From: Spirochaeta thermophila DSM 6192
GTDB taxonomy: Bacteria; Spirochaetota; Spirochaetia; Winmispirales; Winmispiraceae
NCBI RefSeq assembly: GCF_000147075.1
Contig: NC_014484.1
Span: 2,249,501 to 2,313,500 of the forward strand
Reading direction: 5' to 3'
DNA length: 64,000 bases
This document shows positions 18,994 through 27,351 of this stretch, one piece after another (position 1 is the first letter of the stretch; each line of letters begins with the position of its first letter). The position numbers and the translations under genes are program-made. The notes under the pieces were generated by a model. The model did no database searches. It was given only the letters and a program-made list of their open reading frames with translations, and was not told where the DNA came from.

Positions 18994-19961
18994 GCAGCCC
19001 TCCTGTTCTTGATCCTGTCGAGCACCGCGGCGAGCACGATGATGATACCGATGATCGCGGTCTGCCAGTAGGGAGACACCTTCATGAGCACGAGCCCGTT
19101 GCGGATCACTCCCATGATCGCCGCACCGATGAGCACCCCGAGCACGGTGCCGCTCCCGCCCGAGAGGGAGGTACCACCTATCACCGCCGCGGCGATGGCG
19201 TCGAGCTCCCATCCGGTACCGGTGTCGGGCTGAGCCGAATTGAAACGGGCCACCAGGATCACGCCCACCACGGCAGCGGCGAGCCCCGAGATCATGTAAA
19301 TGGCAAGCTTTATCTTTTTCACCCTCACCCCGGAGAGAAAGGCCGCTTCCTCGTTTCCTCCGATTGCGTAGAGCCGTCTCCCGAAGGAGGTGTACTGGAG
19401 CACGAAGTGAGCCACCACCGCAAGGACGATCATGACCCACACGGGGATCGGGATGCCGAGGAAATCACCCTGACCCACGACGAGAAAGGGCTTCGGTATC
19501 TCGGTGATGGGCCACCCCTTGGTGAGGATGAGGATGGTCCCCCTGGCGAACGAGAGCATACCCAGGGTCACGATGAAGGGGGCGATCCCCACATACGAGA
19601 TGAGCACCCCGTTTATGAGACCGAGGAGCACACCGCTCGCGAGGCCCACGAGCACGCTCAACCAGATGGGCAAGCCCATGGCCATGGCCCCCGCGGCGAT
19701 GATGCCGGACAACCCCATGATCGAGCCCACGGAAAGGTCGATCCCTGCGCTCAGTATCACGAAGAGTTCACCCATGGCCACGATGGCCACGAAGGATATC
19801 TGGCGGAACACCAGATAGAGGTTGCTCCCGGTGAGGAACGTAGGGGCGAAGAACCAGATCCCCGCCATGAGAAGGATGAGGGCGAGAAAGATGGCTGACT
19901 CCCTCAAGGCGAACACCCTCCGCACGATCCCTGTACGACTCTCCACGAGCGTCTCTTTCAT
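18990..19961 (-). CDS. araH: Sugar ABC transporter permease (AraH/RbsC type)
   Basis: Inner-membrane channel of 323 residues with about eight to ten hydrophobic segments. It carries the RbsC-family stretch AGIDLSVGSIMGLSG and the EAA-like GxxxAAxLSG loop (NEEAAFLSGVRVKKIK). It lies between the binding protein and ATPase genes, overlapping the latter by 4 bp. The start ATG follows GGAGGAATG-type sequence. Confidence 0.93.
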   Translation of the reverse strand: MKETLVESRTGIVRRVFALRESAIFLALILLMAGIWFFAPTFLTGSNLYLVFRQISFVAIVAMGELFVILSAGIDLSVGSIMGLSGIIAAGAMAMGLPIWLSVLVGLASGVLLGLINGVLISYVGIAPFIVTLGMLSFARGTILILTKGWPITEIPKPFLVVGQGDFLGIPIPVWVMIVLAVVAHFVLQYTSFGRRLYAIGGNEEAAFLSGVRVKKIKLAIYMISGLAAAVVGVILVARFNSAQPDTGTGWELDAIAAAVIGGTSLSGGSGTVLGVLIGAAIMGVIRNGLVLMKVSPYWQTAIIGIIIVLAAVLDRIKNRRAA

Positions 19962-19988
19962 TCATTCCTCCTCAACTAAAGGTAAAGG

Positions 19989-20018
19989 GGGTTCCACCCC
20001 ACCGTTGGGGCGGAACCC
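19989..20018 (-). terminator. Hairpin between binding-protein and permease genes
   Basis: Stem GGGTTCC-CCCC/GGGG-GGAACCC with a small internal mismatch and no real T tract. Such hairpins behind a binding-protein gene usually lower, but do not stop, transcription of the membrane genes and protect the upstream mRNA. Confidence 0.55.
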
Positions 20019-20034
20019 TCGAGGCGCCGTCGCC

Positions 20035-20991
20035 TCACTGCGCGGCGAATTCCTTTCTCATCTCTTCCATGTAGGTATCCACGTTCTCCTTGGTGACGAA
20101 CAGGACACCGGTGTCGATCACCTTGGGGATCTCCTCCCCCTTGAGAGCCTTGAGAAGCATCTCCACCGAGAGCCATCCCATCTTGTAGGTCTTCTGCACC
20201 ACACAGAAGGCCACCGAACCGTCTCTGATCCCTTCCAGGGTATCCTTGAGGTCGTCGAACCCTCCGAGGATGATCTTACCCGCCTTACCCTGCTGCTTGA
20301 GCACGCTCGCGGCTGCAGGGGCACCCTCGGCCGATACCGCGAAGATGGCCTTCAGGTTCGGGTAGGCCTGGAGCACCGCCTCGGTCTTGTTCACGGCCAC
20401 GGCGAAGTCTCCCTGCACGTCCACCACATCGAGCACCTTGATGTTGGGAGCCACCTCGACAATGGCACGCTTGAAGCCCTTGGTCCTGAGGTTGAGGTTG
20501 GTGGCGCCCAGTCCGCCCTGGAGGATGATGATCTCACCCTCGCCGCCCATGAGCTCGGCCATCTTCTTCCCTGCTTCGTAGCCGGCGCTCTCGTTGTCCG
20601 TGCCGATGTAGGTGAGGGCTGCACTGGAAGGAGCAGGGGCATCGAAGGTGATGACCTTGATCCCCGCCTTGGTGGCCTCGTCGATCACCGGTACGAGCCC
20701 CTTGTCGTCGAGCGCGGAGATGGCGATCCCATCCACTTTACGTGCGATGAGATCTTCGATAACCTTCACCTGAAGAGGAAGCTCGAACTTCTGGGGGTCC
20801 ACCTTCTCGGCTATGACGCCATACTTCTCGGCAGCGTCCTTAAAGCCCTCGAAGCACGGCTCATAGTAGGGGTGGACTCCTTTCGTCACCATCACGAGGA
20901 CGGGTTTCCCCGACTCCTCCTGTCCACCACGGGCGAAGGCCATCCCGGTGACGAGCACGAGGAGCATCAAGACACCAAGAATCCTTTTCAT
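20035..20991 (-). CDS. Periplasmic sugar-binding protein of the arabinose ABC importer
   Basis: Type I periplasmic binding protein of 318 residues (RbsB/XylF-like). A signal peptide spans about residues 1-21 (ending GMAFA), with no lipobox Cys. Typical features are the KPVLVMVTKGVHPYYEP opening strand and the GFDDLKDTLEGIRDG segment near the C-terminus. GAGGAGGG precedes the ATG. The position between a LacI regulator and the permease gene makes it the receptor of this importer; arabinose is inferred from the araBAD genes. Confidence 0.92.
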   Translation of the reverse strand: MKRILGVLMLLVLVTGMAFARGGQEESGKPVLVMVTKGVHPYYEPCFEGFKDAAEKYGVIAEKVDPQKFELPLQVKVIEDLIARKVDGIAISALDDKGLVPVIDEATKAGIKVITFDAPAPSSAALTYIGTDNESAGYEAGKKMAELMGGEGEIIILQGGLGATNLNLRTKGFKRAIVEVAPNIKVLDVVDVQGDFAVAVNKTEAVLQAYPNLKAIFAVSAEGAPAAASVLKQQGKAGKIILGGFDDLKDTLEGIRDGSVAFCVVQKTYKMGWLSVEMLLKALKGEEIPKVIDTGVLFVTKENVDTYMEEMRKEFAAQ

Positions 20992-21022
20992 ATTCCCTCC
21001 TCACAAGGGATAAAATATTGTG

Positions 21023-21037
21023 ACGCCCAACGGGCGT
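21023..21037 (-). promoter_or_regulatory. Inverted repeat in the lacI/binding-protein gap
   Basis: ACGCCC-AAC-GGGCGT is a perfect 6-bp inverted repeat with a 3-bp centre. It could be a regulator operator or a small transcript hairpin; no T tract follows. Confidence 0.4.
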
Positions 21038-21054
21038 ATCGCTCACATCTCGAG

Positions 21055-22128
21055 TCATTCCGATGCAAAAGCCAACCCTTCATACTCGAGATCGGGCACC
21101 GCTCCTGCCGGAAGGTTCTCTTTCATGTAGATATGGAGGGGCACGGGGATCGATGCGGGCACGTGCTGCTGAAGGACCACCTTCCGGTAGAGCTGGTACA
21201 CGGCCTGGTATCCCTGATAGGCAGGCCGCTGAGAGATGAGCGCGTCTATCTTCCCCTCCCGAAGAAGCCGTTCGTTCTCCGGAACGAGATCGTATCCCAC
21301 GATGGGAACGTGGCGGCCCCCGCTCCTGTTCACCACCTCCGCCACGCGGTGCACCGAGGCATTGGCCACGAAGATCCCCCTCGGGTCGGGGATCTCCTCG
21401 AACAACGTCGTGAGAAAGGCCTCCCGCGTCCTCTTGTGGTCGAGGTCTTCACAGGTACGCACCAGGATCCTGAAATCCCTCCCCTTCGCTTGCCAGAACG
21501 TCTGGAAGCCCTCGATCCTCCTCCTGATGTGGAAATCCTCTCCATGGGGACCTATCACACAGTAGGTCCCCGGCCGACCCATCCCGAACAGATAGAGGAG
21601 CTTTCCCGCAAGGAAACCTCCCGCAAACGGGTCCTGCATGATCGAGGTGAGAGGACGCACATGGGGGATGGTGGCATCGAAGAACACGAACGGAAGGTGA
21701 GAGGGAAGGCGTTGGAGAAGGGCGAGGGAATCGGCAGGACGGACGGGCGCGAGGAGGAGCCCGTCGCACCCTTCGAAGGGGATGGTCTCGGCGGCCTTGG
21801 AGAAGGAGGATCCGCTGTAACGATCGTATTCGACGAACCGCACCTGGATTCCGAACGGTCCCAGTTCCTCCGCCGCCCGATGCACCCCTTTACAGATGAG
21901 CCTCCAATAGCCTGAGTCCTCGTCCTTCCGGGGGAGGAAGACGTAGAAGAGATACCCCTTCCTCCGCTTGAGGTGGCGTGCGATGGGATTGGGTGTGTAC
22001 CCGAGCTCCTCGATGAGGGCCTCTACACGCTTCCGCGTCTCGGGCGCAACCCTCCCGCGATTGTGGAGCACCCGATCGACGGTCCCTATGGAGACTCCCG
22101 CCCGCCGCGCGATCTCGCGGATCGTCAC
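21055..22128 (-). CDS. LacI-family transcriptional regulator of the arabinose operon
   Basis: DNA-binding repressor of 357 residues. A LacI-type helix-turn-helix is at the very N-terminus (IREIARRAGVSIGTVDRVLH), followed by the YTPNPIARHLKRR hinge and a periplasmic-binding-protein-like sugar domain that resembles the RbsB type. I choose the GTG at 22128, which follows GAGGAG by 9 nt. The longer frame that begins with GTG at 22227 would place the gene's own promoter inside the coding region. The gene heads the arabinose operon and probably senses the pentose or a phosphorylated intermediate. Confidence 0.88.
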   Translation of the reverse strand: MTIREIARRAGVSIGTVDRVLHNRGRVAPETRKRVEALIEELGYTPNPIARHLKRRKGYLFYVFLPRKDEDSGYWRLICKGVHRAAEELGPFGIQVRFVEYDRYSGSSFSKAAETIPFEGCDGLLLAPVRPADSLALLQRLPSHLPFVFFDATIPHVRPLTSIMQDPFAGGFLAGKLLYLFGMGRPGTYCVIGPHGEDFHIRRRIEGFQTFWQAKGRDFRILVRTCEDLDHKRTREAFLTTLFEEIPDPRGIFVANASVHRVAEVVNRSGGRHVPIVGYDLVPENERLLREGKIDALISQRPAYQGYQAVYQLYRKVVLQQHVPASIPVPLHIYMKENLPAGAVPDLEYEGLAFASE

Positions 22129-22186
22129 CCGACCCTGCTCCTCGGGTGCTCTCTGTTGGTCCTCTGCGTTATCGTACACGCACACC

Positions 22187-22215
22187 AGTATACACCCACT
22201 CTTCCCTGTTGTCAA
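22187..22215 (-). promoter_or_regulatory. Promoter of the lacI-ara operon
   Basis: On the minus strand a perfect TTGACA (22210-22215) and TATACT (22187-22192) are separated by exactly 17 nt. The start codon is about 60 nt downstream. Confidence 0.75.
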
Positions 22216-22220
22216 ACTTT

Positions 22221-22240
22221 TTTTCACGCGACCGTGAAAA
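22221..22240. promoter_or_regulatory. Palindromic operator next to the lacI-ara promoter
   Basis: TTTTCACG-CGAC-CGTGAAAA is a perfect 8-bp inverted repeat that begins 5 bp upstream of the -35 box. Its position suits autoregulation by the LacI protein or binding of a global regulator. It also lies only 10 bp from the end of the next gene. Confidence 0.5.
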
Positions 22241-22249
22241 CCACCAGCA

Positions 22250-24526
22250 TCACTCCACCCGCCTCACCTTTCCTGCAAGGTGTTGCGTGAACTCAGGCAC
22301 GACCACTTCCAGGACATCATCCGAGGCCGAGGCCTCATCTTCCCCTATCAGCTCTCCGGTCCGCGGATCGTACCACTCCACCCGATAGCCTCCCGGCCCC
22401 AAGGGAAGGCGGAGTACCGTGGATGGGAGCGGCTCCCACGTCACGTTCTCAAGCCCCACTCCCATGGCCTTGGAGACGAGGCCCTCGAAGGAGAACGTCC
22501 GGTCCTTGATCCAGATCCACACCTCCCCGTCCCTCGTGAGCATGTGGATCTGGTAGGGGCCCAGGTACTCCACCTCGTGGGGCTCCATCCCCTCGAGGGT
22601 CTCGCCTTCGAGAAATCGCGAGATCCCCCGGTAGAGAGGAAAGAGATCGTGGTGCTCCAGATAGAGGTCCCACCACCACAGCATCCCGCTACCGGCGGCA
22701 CCGGAGAAGATACCTCCCCACAGACCGTCCAGCCAGTGGATCCCCTCCGGATCAGGCACGTCTCCCGATATGCCGAACTCTCCGAAGAGATAGGGTTTGT
22801 CGGTCTTCTCCCTCGCCCTCAGCACCCTTCCCACCATGTAGGGAGCCCACTCCTGGAGCCCATACCGGTGCTCCTGTACGACATCCATGGAGTACCACAG
22901 GGGATCCCCCGCATCCACCGGTACGCTGTAACTGGTGGTCACGAGGTGTCGTCCCAGATCCTCTCTCCTGATGTACTCCGCCACCTCCTCCAGCCAGCGC
23001 GGAAAGGCCTCATTCTGCAAGATCCCGGTGGCGAGATCTGTCTCGTTCCATATCTCCCATGCGAATATGTGGGTGCTGTATCCCCATCGGGCGATGATGT
23101 ACCGGAGCCGTCGAGAGAAATACTTCCATGCCTCGGCATCGCTCACGAACGCTCCCGGGCTCTCGAGCGGTCCACCGAGCGTACTGCTGTAGGGGTTCTC
23201 GGACCACTCGGGGTTCGTACTCGTACTGAAGGCACCGTGGTTGAGGAGACAGAGCATCACGTAGATATCGTTCTCTTCTGCGAGTCGCAGCACCCGATCG
23301 AGCTCCCAGGCCTGACGCTGCCTCCGATGATAATTTCCCAGACCCGTGTCACTCCACTCGATCCCGAACCCCCAGCTCGGCATCCAGACTCGGGCGAAGT
23401 TCGCGCCATAGCGGGCCATCTCGGAGAACCAGACATCGTAAGCGGCGATGCCTCGGTGATCGTACCAGGCCACATTGGAACCGACGGGGATGTAGGGCGT
23501 CCCATCCTGGAAGGAGAAGTATCGCGGATCCCTTTTGGAGCGTCCCACATACCCCTTTCCGGGAGCGGGGGCCTGAAAGGGTGGAAGCGGCTTCCGGGAT
23601 TCCTGACCCCGATAGTTGACCCGAACGTACCCGACCCATGTCCCCTCTTCCGGGGCTATGAAGCGCACTCTGAACTCGCCCGGACCAGCCATGCGGAGCA
23701 AGGTACCGAAGGACCTCCTGATGCTGCGAAAAGGCACATAGTAGAACCCCGCCACCCGGTACGAATCTCCTCCCGGCGAGACGAATACCGCCTCCACGTC
23801 CACCTCATCGGGGTCATAGGGGTTATCCGGTATCACCCCTAAAGGAATCGAGAGCTCCACGAGCGGGTCCTCAGGAGAAGGGGTGTGGACGACCCTGACC
23901 TCCGAGAGGAGTTCCCTCCCATCGGAGTCCCCTCCGACGAGAAACGTCCAGGGGGGAGGCTCGTCGCTCCTCGCACTCGCAATCCCCTCGAGCAACACGG
24001 TGCCTGCAGGGTTCTCGAGGCCGCCGATCCTCACTCCCAGCGCTTCCACGCTCGAAAGGGGGTTACTCCCCTCAGGAAGCTCCATTCCCGGAACGAAGAG
24101 TTCGCCCCACAGGTCGAACACCACCAGGTGGGTTCCGGACTCGAGGCTCTTCCCCGGGGTCTCCCACACCCTTCCTCCCTCATACAAGACCAGCGAGACC
24201 ATGAGCCGCGCCTCGATACGGCTCTCCAACCTGAGGGCAAGCGCCTCACAGGAGGAGAAATCCGCCCCTCCGAGCAGAAGCCTCGGTTCAACGAATCCCT
24301 CGCCCTGCTGGGCGAACGACACGGCGAGTCCCCCTCCTTCGGCACGGAGGGATGCCTCCTCCACCCCGCCTGATCGTACGAGTTCCCACCGGGCGACGTC
24401 TATCCAGGACTCCTCGGCCAGCAGTCCCTCAGGCCACTTCCCGCCCCCTGACGGGCTCACACAGGAGGAGAGTATCAACGATCCCAGACAAATGAGCGCA
24501 ACACCCCATCCCACCGAGCGATACAT
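22250..24526 (-). CDS. Glycoside hydrolase-like lipoprotein (DUF5060-type N-terminal, TIM-barrel core)
   Basis: Lipoprotein of 758 residues with lipobox ILSSC. An N-terminal beta-sandwich of about 190 residues may bind carbohydrate. A DUF5060-like domain follows, and a TIM barrel related to GH5-clan enzymes covers about 330-650 (VGSNVAWYD, then a WEIWNETD acid/base-type Glu and a FGEFGISGD nucleophile-type Glu). Substrate unknown; a beta-glycoside such as mannan or cellulose oligomer is plausible. GGAGG lies just before the ATG at 24526, so I prefer it over the ATG four codons upstream. A LacI-like operator lies in its promoter. Confidence 0.8.
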   Translation of the reverse strand: MYRSVGWGVALICLGSLILSSCVSPSGGGKWPEGLLAEESWIDVARWELVRSGGVEEASLRAEGGGLAVSFAQQGEGFVEPRLLLGGADFSSCEALALRLESRIEARLMVSLVLYEGGRVWETPGKSLESGTHLVVFDLWGELFVPGMELPEGSNPLSSVEALGVRIGGLENPAGTVLLEGIASARSDEPPPWTFLVGGDSDGRELLSEVRVVHTPSPEDPLVELSIPLGVIPDNPYDPDEVDVEAVFVSPGGDSYRVAGFYYVPFRSIRRSFGTLLRMAGPGEFRVRFIAPEEGTWVGYVRVNYRGQESRKPLPPFQAPAPGKGYVGRSKRDPRYFSFQDGTPYIPVGSNVAWYDHRGIAAYDVWFSEMARYGANFARVWMPSWGFGIEWSDTGLGNYHRRQRQAWELDRVLRLAEENDIYVMLCLLNHGAFSTSTNPEWSENPYSSTLGGPLESPGAFVSDAEAWKYFSRRLRYIIARWGYSTHIFAWEIWNETDLATGILQNEAFPRWLEEVAEYIRREDLGRHLVTTSYSVPVDAGDPLWYSMDVVQEHRYGLQEWAPYMVGRVLRAREKTDKPYLFGEFGISGDVPDPEGIHWLDGLWGGIFSGAAGSGMLWWWDLYLEHHDLFPLYRGISRFLEGETLEGMEPHEVEYLGPYQIHMLTRDGEVWIWIKDRTFSFEGLVSKAMGVGLENVTWEPLPSTVLRLPLGPGGYRVEWYDPRTGELIGEDEASASDDVLEVVVPEFTQHLAGKVRRVE

Positions 24527-24543
24527 GGGAACCTCCATGAATA

Positions 24544-24590
24544 GAAATCGGTTTCCAAGAAATATACCCTTTTCCTCCTCCCTTCCTCAA
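24544..24590 (-). promoter_or_regulatory. Promoter with LacI-type operator of the glycosidase gene
   Basis: Minus strand: TTGAGG (24585-24590), 18 nt, TATATT (24561-24566). Directly downstream, at the expected transcription start, is GAAACCGATTTC (24544-24555), a near-palindrome around a central CG of the kind LacI-family repressors bind. Confidence 0.55.
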
Positions 24591-24600
24591 CCCCCCTCCC

Positions 24601-24629
24601 TTGGAGGAAGCATCGTTCTCCTCTATACT
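24601..24629 (+). promoter_or_regulatory. Promoter of pyrK-pyrD
   Basis: TTGGAG (24601-24606) and TATACT (24624-24629) are 17 nt apart. The ATG is at 24640, so the 5' leader would be only about 4 nt and would not include the whole AGGAAAGG site. Confidence 0.55.
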
Positions 24630-24639
24630 CAGGAAAGGT

Positions 24640-25434
24640 ATGAACCACCCTCTTCACACAGCATATACCTCGGTTGAGATACTGGGGCAGCGGGAGATCG
24701 CCCGGGGCTACTATCTCCTCGAGTTCTCGTATCCTTCCACCGCACCGGCACCGAACCCCGGCCAGTTCTTCACCATGCGGATAGGCAACGGCCCGGTGCC
24801 CCTCCTGAGGAGACCGTTCGCCTTCTCCTCGTACACCGACGGCAAGGCGGCGTGCATCTACCAGCGGAGGGGCCGGGCCACCACGATGCTCACCACCTAC
24901 CGTCCGGGCGACGTGCTGGACATCATCGCCCCTCTGGGGAGGCCCTTCCCCCTCGAGGCCCCTTCCCCACACCCACCCGTCCTCGTCTCTGGGGGCATCG
25001 GGATAGGTCCCATCCTCTTCCTCTCGAGGGTCCTCGAGGCACAGGGGAGACCTCACCTGCTCCTCCTCGGGGCCCGGAGCGCCGACCTCCTCCCGCCACA
25101 CCGGCCCGGCCCCCGGACGGAGCTCGTCCTCTGCACCGACGACGGGAGCACGGGCTTCCATGGCACCACGGTGGACTACCTCTCCTCCGCGGAAAGGCTC
25201 GTCCCGAACACAGTGGTCTATGCCTGCGGGCCTACCCCCATGCTCAAGGCCCTCGCACGGCTGGCGGAGGCCGCAGGTGCGCAGCTGTGGGTCTCGGTCG
25301 AGCAGACCATGGCGTGCGGGGTGGGGGCCTGCCTCTCGTGCGTGGTGCCCACCACGGGGAGCACCCGCTACGCCCGGGTGTGCACCGAAGGCCCTGTCTT
25401 CGACGCAAAGGAGATCGCATGGACCTCTCTGTGA
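24640..25434 (+). CDS. pyrK: Dihydroorotate dehydrogenase electron-transfer subunit PyrK
   Basis: Iron-sulfur flavoprotein of 264 residues that passes electrons from PyrD to NAD+ in class 1B dihydroorotate dehydrogenase. The FAD motif RPFAFSS is at 58-64, the nucleotide-binding GGIGIGP at 118-124, and the [2Fe-2S] cysteines are Cys226, Cys231, Cys234 and Cys248. It overlaps pyrD by 16 bp, in keeping with formation of a PyrK-PyrD complex. The start at 24640 drops 13 residues from the longest open frame because the promoter lies there. Confidence 0.93.
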   Translation: MNHPLHTAYTSVEILGQREIARGYYLLEFSYPSTAPAPNPGQFFTMRIGNGPVPLLRRPFAFSSYTDGKAACIYQRRGRATTMLTTYRPGDVLDIIAPLGRPFPLEAPSPHPPVLVSGGIGIGPILFLSRVLEAQGRPHLLLLGARSADLLPPHRPGPRTELVLCTDDGSTGFHGTTVDYLSSAERLVPNTVVYACGPTPMLKALARLAEAAGAQLWVSVEQTMACGVGACLSCVVPTTGSTRYARVCTEGPVFDAKEIAWTSL

Positions 25435-26330
25435 AGATAGGCGGGAAGGCCCTTCCCAACCCGGTGGGGGCTGCCTCAGGCACCATCGGGTATGGGAGTG
25501 AGTACGAGGCACTCGTGGACTATCGCACCCTCGGCGCCCTCTACACCAAGGCCATCACCCGCGAGCCGAGGGAGGGCAACCCCATCCCCCGCATCGTGGA
25601 GACCACGGCCGGCCTGCTCAATTCCATAGGGCTCGCCAACGTGGGCATGGAGCGGTTTGTCACCGAGAAGTGGCCTTACCTCAAGACCCTCCCCTGCCCG
25701 GTCATCGGCAACATTGCGGGGAGCGATCCGGAGGAATATGCGGAGGTCGTCTCGTTCCTCGAGGCCCACACCGATCTCTGGGGGTATGAGATCAACATCT
25801 CATGTCCCAACGTGAAGAAGGGGGGCATCACCATAGGGACCGATCCCACCACCGTGGAGCGCCTCACCCGGACCCTGAGGGACCTCACCACCAAGCCCCT
25901 CATCGTGAAGCTCACCCCCAACGTCACCGACATCGCCGAGATCGCCCGGGCCGCCGAGGCCGGAGGGGCCGACGCCCTCTCGTGCATCAACACCGTGGTG
26001 GGAATGGCGATCGACATCAGGAAGAAACGGCCCGTCATCCCACAGAAGACGGCCGGACTCTCCGGGCCTGCCATAAAACCCATCGGGGTGGCCGCGGTCT
26101 ATCGGGTGCGCACCGCGGTACGGATCCCCATCATCGGGATCGGGGGCATCATGGAGCCCGAGGACGCCATCGAATACCTCCTGGCCGGCGCCACCGCGGT
26201 CCAGGTGGGCACGGCCCTCTTCGTGGACCCCCGCACCCCCTCTCGCATCCTCAAGGGGATCACCTCCTACATGGCGCAGGAGGGGTTCACCTCGCTCGAG
26301 GACTTCCACCGCTTCTGGCCGCAGTGGTAG
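25419..26330 (+). CDS. pyrD: Dihydroorotate dehydrogenase class 1B, catalytic subunit PyrD
   Basis: Oxidises dihydroorotate to orotate in pyrimidine synthesis, using FMN. The protein has 303 residues. Cys129 in NISCPN is the catalytic base of class 1 enzymes, and GIGGIMEPEDAIEYLLAGA is the FMN phosphate site. Pairing with PyrK identifies class 1B. Its 3' end overlaps the convergent nth gene by 44 bp. Confidence 0.95.
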   Translation: MDLSVKIGGKALPNPVGAASGTIGYGSEYEALVDYRTLGALYTKAITREPREGNPIPRIVETTAGLLNSIGLANVGMERFVTEKWPYLKTLPCPVIGNIAGSDPEEYAEVVSFLEAHTDLWGYEINISCPNVKKGGITIGTDPTTVERLTRTLRDLTTKPLIVKLTPNVTDIAEIARAAEAGGADALSCINTVVGMAIDIRKKRPVIPQKTAGLSGPAIKPIGVAAVYRVRTAVRIPIIGIGGIMEPEDAIEYLLAGATAVQVGTALFVDPRTPSRILKGITSYMAQEGFTSLEDFHRFWPQW

Positions 26331-27003
26331 GCCCGTCTCCTTCACCGCCCCGCCCTTCCTCACCCTTCAGGGCAACCCCACACCTCGGACAGAACGGTGC
26401 GAGCCTGCAGGAGGCGCACGCAGGTCTCCTCGCAGTGCAGACCGCCCGGCCGTGGCGGTTGACCCGCATGGAGAAGGGGTACTGCTTCTCGGGAGGAATC
26501 CACGAGGCCAGGTCCCGCTCGATCCGCTCAGGGCTATGCTCCTCGGTGAGGCCGAGCCTCCTCACCACGCGGCCGAAGTGGGTGTCCACGATGATCGCAG
26601 GTCTTCCATAGATGGTGCCCCTGATCACGTTCGCGCTCTTCCTCCCTACACCGGGCAGAAGGAGCAGATCCTCCATCCGCTCAGGCACGCGTCCTCCCCA
26701 CCGCTCATGCACGAGCCGCGCGGTCTCCTTTATGTTTCGGGCCTTCATCCGGAAGAAGCCCACACTTCTCACGAGGGCTTCGATCTCCTCCACCGGTGCC
26801 TCGGCGAGATCCCCGGGAGTGGGAAATCGTGCGAAAAGCTCCGGAAGGATGAGATTCACCTGCCTGTCCGTGGACTGAGCCGAGAGGATCACCCCCACGA
26901 GGAGCTGGAAAGGCTCGGCGAACGAGATGAAGGAAGAGGTGTCGGGATACTCCTCCTCGAGTATCCCATAGAGGCGCTCGAACCGCTTTCGTCTCTCGTG
27001 CAT
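26287..27003 (-). CDS. nth: Endonuclease III
   Basis: DNA glycosylase/AP lyase that removes oxidised pyrimidines. The protein has 238 residues. The helix-hairpin-helix LPGVGRKSANV carries catalytic Lys122, and Asp140 is in VDTHFGR. The [4Fe-4S] cysteines have spacing C-x6-C-x2-C-x5-C. About 25 residues beyond the usual C-terminus (Gly/Glu/Ser-rich) extend into the end of pyrD on the other strand, so that tail may be recent. The start ATG is preceded by an AT-rich promoter-like region. Confidence 0.94.
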   Translation of the reverse strand: MHERRKRFERLYGILEEEYPDTSSFISFAEPFQLLVGVILSAQSTDRQVNLILPELFARFPTPGDLAEAPVEEIEALVRSVGFFRMKARNIKETARLVHERWGGRVPERMEDLLLLPGVGRKSANVIRGTIYGRPAIIVDTHFGRVVRRLGLTEEHSPERIERDLASWIPPEKQYPFSMRVNRHGRAVCTARRPACASCRLAPFCPRCGVALKGEEGRGGEGDGPTTAARSGGSPRAR

Positions 27004-27051
27004 ACTTAACTGTTATAGTAAAGATCCTGAATGCACACAAGCGCAAGAAAA

Positions 27052-27073
27052 GGAGGGGGCGTACGCCCCCTCC
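27052..27073 (-). terminator. Terminator of the GH5 cellulase gene
   Basis: Stem GGAGGGGGC/GCCCCCTCC with a 4-nt loop; on the minus strand it is followed by TTTTCTT. Confidence 0.8.
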
Positions 27074-27099
27074 GCCTCTTTTCTCTAAGAGTCCCCGCC

Positions 27100-27351
27100 T
27101 CACTTTATCTCCACATGTCCCCACGAGACGCCGCTCTTGTAGTGGATGTACCAGTAGCCGTCCGAGGCAGCAGGGATCTGGTGTTGTGCCACCCACACGT
27201 TGGTATAGTCCGTCCCGTTAATCTCCAGCAGATCCAGGTTCCACGAGTTGACGTACCTGCTCCAGTCGTTCGGATCCGTGGAGAACTGGTCGGTCTTCCA
27301 GTAGTACTCACCAGCCCCATCGTAGCTGAAGGGAAGCGCGATCTCGGTGTA
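27100..27351 (-). repeat. CBM64-coding module, copy 1
   Basis: Codes 83 residues from YTEIALPFSYDG to WGHVEIK. It is close to copies 2-4 at the DNA level; see the mosaic finding for which parts match which copy. Confidence 0.9.

Noticed and set aside
22128-22227. N-terminal extension of the LacI regulator
   Set aside because: It contains the promoter with ideal spacing, and the usual LacI start is at the helix-turn-helix.
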